Positions 6,760 to 7,478 of a stretch of DNA of 7,478 nucleotides are shown here, piece after piece. Each line of letters starts with the position of its first letter. The first letter of the stretch is position 1. Source of the stretch: Candidatus Sumerlaeota bacterium (GTDB taxonomy: Bacteria > Sumerlaeota > Sumerlaeia > MWCT01); NCBI GenBank assembly GCA_026398545.1, contig JAPLSR010000100.1, positions 1 to 7,478 on the forward strand, read 5' to 3'. Both the position numbers and the translations under genes were made by a program. The notes under the pieces are model-generated. The model worked only from the letters and a program-made list of their open reading frames with translations. It did no database searches and was not told the origin of the DNA.

Positions 6760-6808
6760 TTTATATTCAATCATTGCCCATAGTGCAAGGACTATTTTTA
6801 ATTTTTTT
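6760..6808 (-). promoter_or_regulatory. Candidate nusA promoter with A-rich UP element
   Basis: On the minus strand a TTGCAC -35 (6788-6783) is followed by a 17-base spacer and a TATAAA -10 (6765-6760). Just upstream, 6808-6791 is almost entirely A and T (AAAAAAATTAAAAATAGT), placed like an UP element. The -10 matches the sigma-70 consensus at five of six positions and the -35 at three of six. The predicted start near 6753 gives a leader of about 88 bases that includes the terminator hairpin. Confidence 0.5.
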
Positions 6809-6868
6809 GTGCAGAATATTTTGATGTGCATCGCTTTTCCCACACAGCCGATGTGGAGTCTCAATATC

Positions 6869-6895
6869 TTGACAGGACTTTTGAGAATTTATTAT
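6869..6895 (+). promoter_or_regulatory. Candidate promoter for the lipoprotein adaptor gene
   Basis: A perfect TTGACA -35 (6869-6874) is followed 15 bases later by TATTAT (6890-6895), five of six matches to the -10 consensus. The spacer is shorter than the preferred 17, so activity may be weak or activator-dependent. The predicted start near 6902 leaves a leader of about 45 bases before the ATG at 6947. Confidence 0.4.
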
Positions 6896-6901
6896 GTGTG
6901 T

Positions 6902-6930
6902 ATTAATTCATGTGAGGCAAAGATTAATTC
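6902..6930 (+). repeat. Direct repeat ATTAATTC spaced by 21 bp
   Basis: ATTAATTC occurs at 6902-6909 and again at 6923-6930. The 21-base period is two helical turns, so both copies face the same side of the DNA. They lie between the candidate promoter and the efflux adaptor start, where a repressor could bind. The motif is AT-rich and short, so chance is possible. Confidence 0.3.
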
Positions 6931-6946
6931 CCGGAGTGGAACCGTC

Positions 6947-7478
6947 ATGAAAAAATTTCTTTCTATCCTCTCACTATCCATGGTATTATTTTTTGGCGGG
7001 TGCAAGTCACAGAAACCGGGGGTCTCCGTTGTGGAGCTTGAAGTGGAAGCGGTGAGACCCCGCATGGGTGAAATAAGCGATTCATTTGTCGAGCCCGCCA
7101 TGTCCCGTCTCAGCGAATCTTACCTTATCACCATGCCTGTGGATGGTCGCATCGGCAGGATTGAGCGTGAGCCTGGAAGCGCTGTGAAGGCTGGTGAGAA
7201 GCTTATCGAGATTGACCTTGTTCACTTTGAGGAGAGGGTGGCTGAGGCGCGCGCCGCTTTGGGGGAACTGGAAGCCCAGATAAGGGTGAATGAGCATGAG
7301 AGTATGGAGCAGGCAATCATGACGGCGGGACACAAGGCAATTGCCGCCGCTGAGGAGGCAATGAAGTCCGCCGATGCCCTGGTCGTTGCGGAAAAACTAC
7401 GCTATGAACGCGCCGCTAAGGATGTCGCCCACTATCAGGAACTTGCACATACGAACGTCCTGCCGGAGGGCAGGCTGG
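6947..7478 (+). CDS. Lipoprotein periplasmic adaptor (membrane fusion protein, HlyD/RND family), partial
   Basis: The gene starts at ATG 6947, with GGAG ten bases upstream, and runs off the right edge after 177 complete codons. Residues 1-18 are a lipoprotein signal peptide (MKKFLSILSLSMVLFFGG) with a lipobox ending at Cys19, the predicted lipidation site. Residues about 58-90 form a biotinyl-lipoyl-like half motif (ITMPVDGRIGRIEREPGSAV, then KAGEKLIEID), typical of membrane fusion proteins that link an inner-membrane RND or ABC pump to an outer-membrane channel. From about 92 onward the sequence is long amphipathic helix rich in Ala and Glu (FEERVAEARAALGELEAQI, later LRYERAAKDVAHYQEL), matching the coiled-coil hairpin of the family. 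The second lipoyl half and beta-barrel lie outside the window, as would any pump gene. It diverges from nusA. The family is confident; substrate and pump type are unknown. Confidence 0.9.
   Translation, partial: MKKFLSILSLSMVLFFGGCKSQKPGVSVVELEVEAVRPRMGEISDSFVEPAMSRLSESYLITMPVDGRIGRIEREPGSAVKAGEKLIEIDLVHFEERVAEARAALGELEAQIRVNEHESMEQAIMTAGHKAIAAAEEAMKSADALVVAEKLRYERAAKDVAHYQELAHTNVLPEGRL

Noticed and set aside
6840..6856. CCACA/TGTGG short inverted repeat upstream of the candidate adaptor promoter
   Set aside because: Five-base arms are too short to support an operator without other copies.
6892..7333. Minus-strand open frames opposite the lipoprotein adaptor
   Set aside because: The plus-strand frame has a signal peptide, lipobox and lipoyl motif; the minus-strand translations have nothing recognisable.

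Overview
The window carries five protein-coding genes from a Gram-negative bacterium. The evidence for an outer membrane is the end of an outer-membrane secretin at the left edge and a lipoprotein-type efflux adaptor at the right edge. Base composition looks balanced, neither strongly AT- nor GC-rich. I cannot name the species. The lone nusA-infB core without rimP, rbfA or truB beside it, and the dispersed CACAGAG-type repeat, suggest a less-studied phylum (perhaps PVC-like or a candidate phylum), but this is a guess.

Layout: (1) bases 1-350, plus strand, C-terminal end of a secretin. (2) 411-6664, minus strand, a transcription/translation block read right to left: nusA (6664-5246), a 468-base gap up to the infB start, infB (4777-2171), then polX (2132-411) only 38 bases after infB. 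The secretin and polX converge on a 60-base gap with no clear terminator. (3) 6665-6946, a divergent control region. It holds a candidate nusA promoter with an A-rich upstream element, a strong hairpin plus T-run inside the predicted nusA leader, and a candidate promoter for the rightward gene. (4) 6947 to the right edge, plus strand, the start of a lipoprotein membrane-fusion (HlyD/RND adaptor) protein, cut off by the window end.

NusA (pausing, termination and antitermination) and IF2 (initiator tRNA delivery) form the usual nusA-infB pair. Here nusA is the first gene rather than following rimP, and the downstream partner is the repair polymerase PolX rather than rbfA/truB.

The most unusual parts are non-coding. 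The nusA leader looks like an attenuator. The nusA-infB gap holds a composite inverted repeat (CACAGAG family with two TCCGCCT-type palindromes), a possible decayed reading frame with an in-frame TAG, and a hairpin followed by a T-run on the strand opposite to the genes. I see no complete undescribed enzyme system, CRISPR array, tRNA or rRNA in the window.
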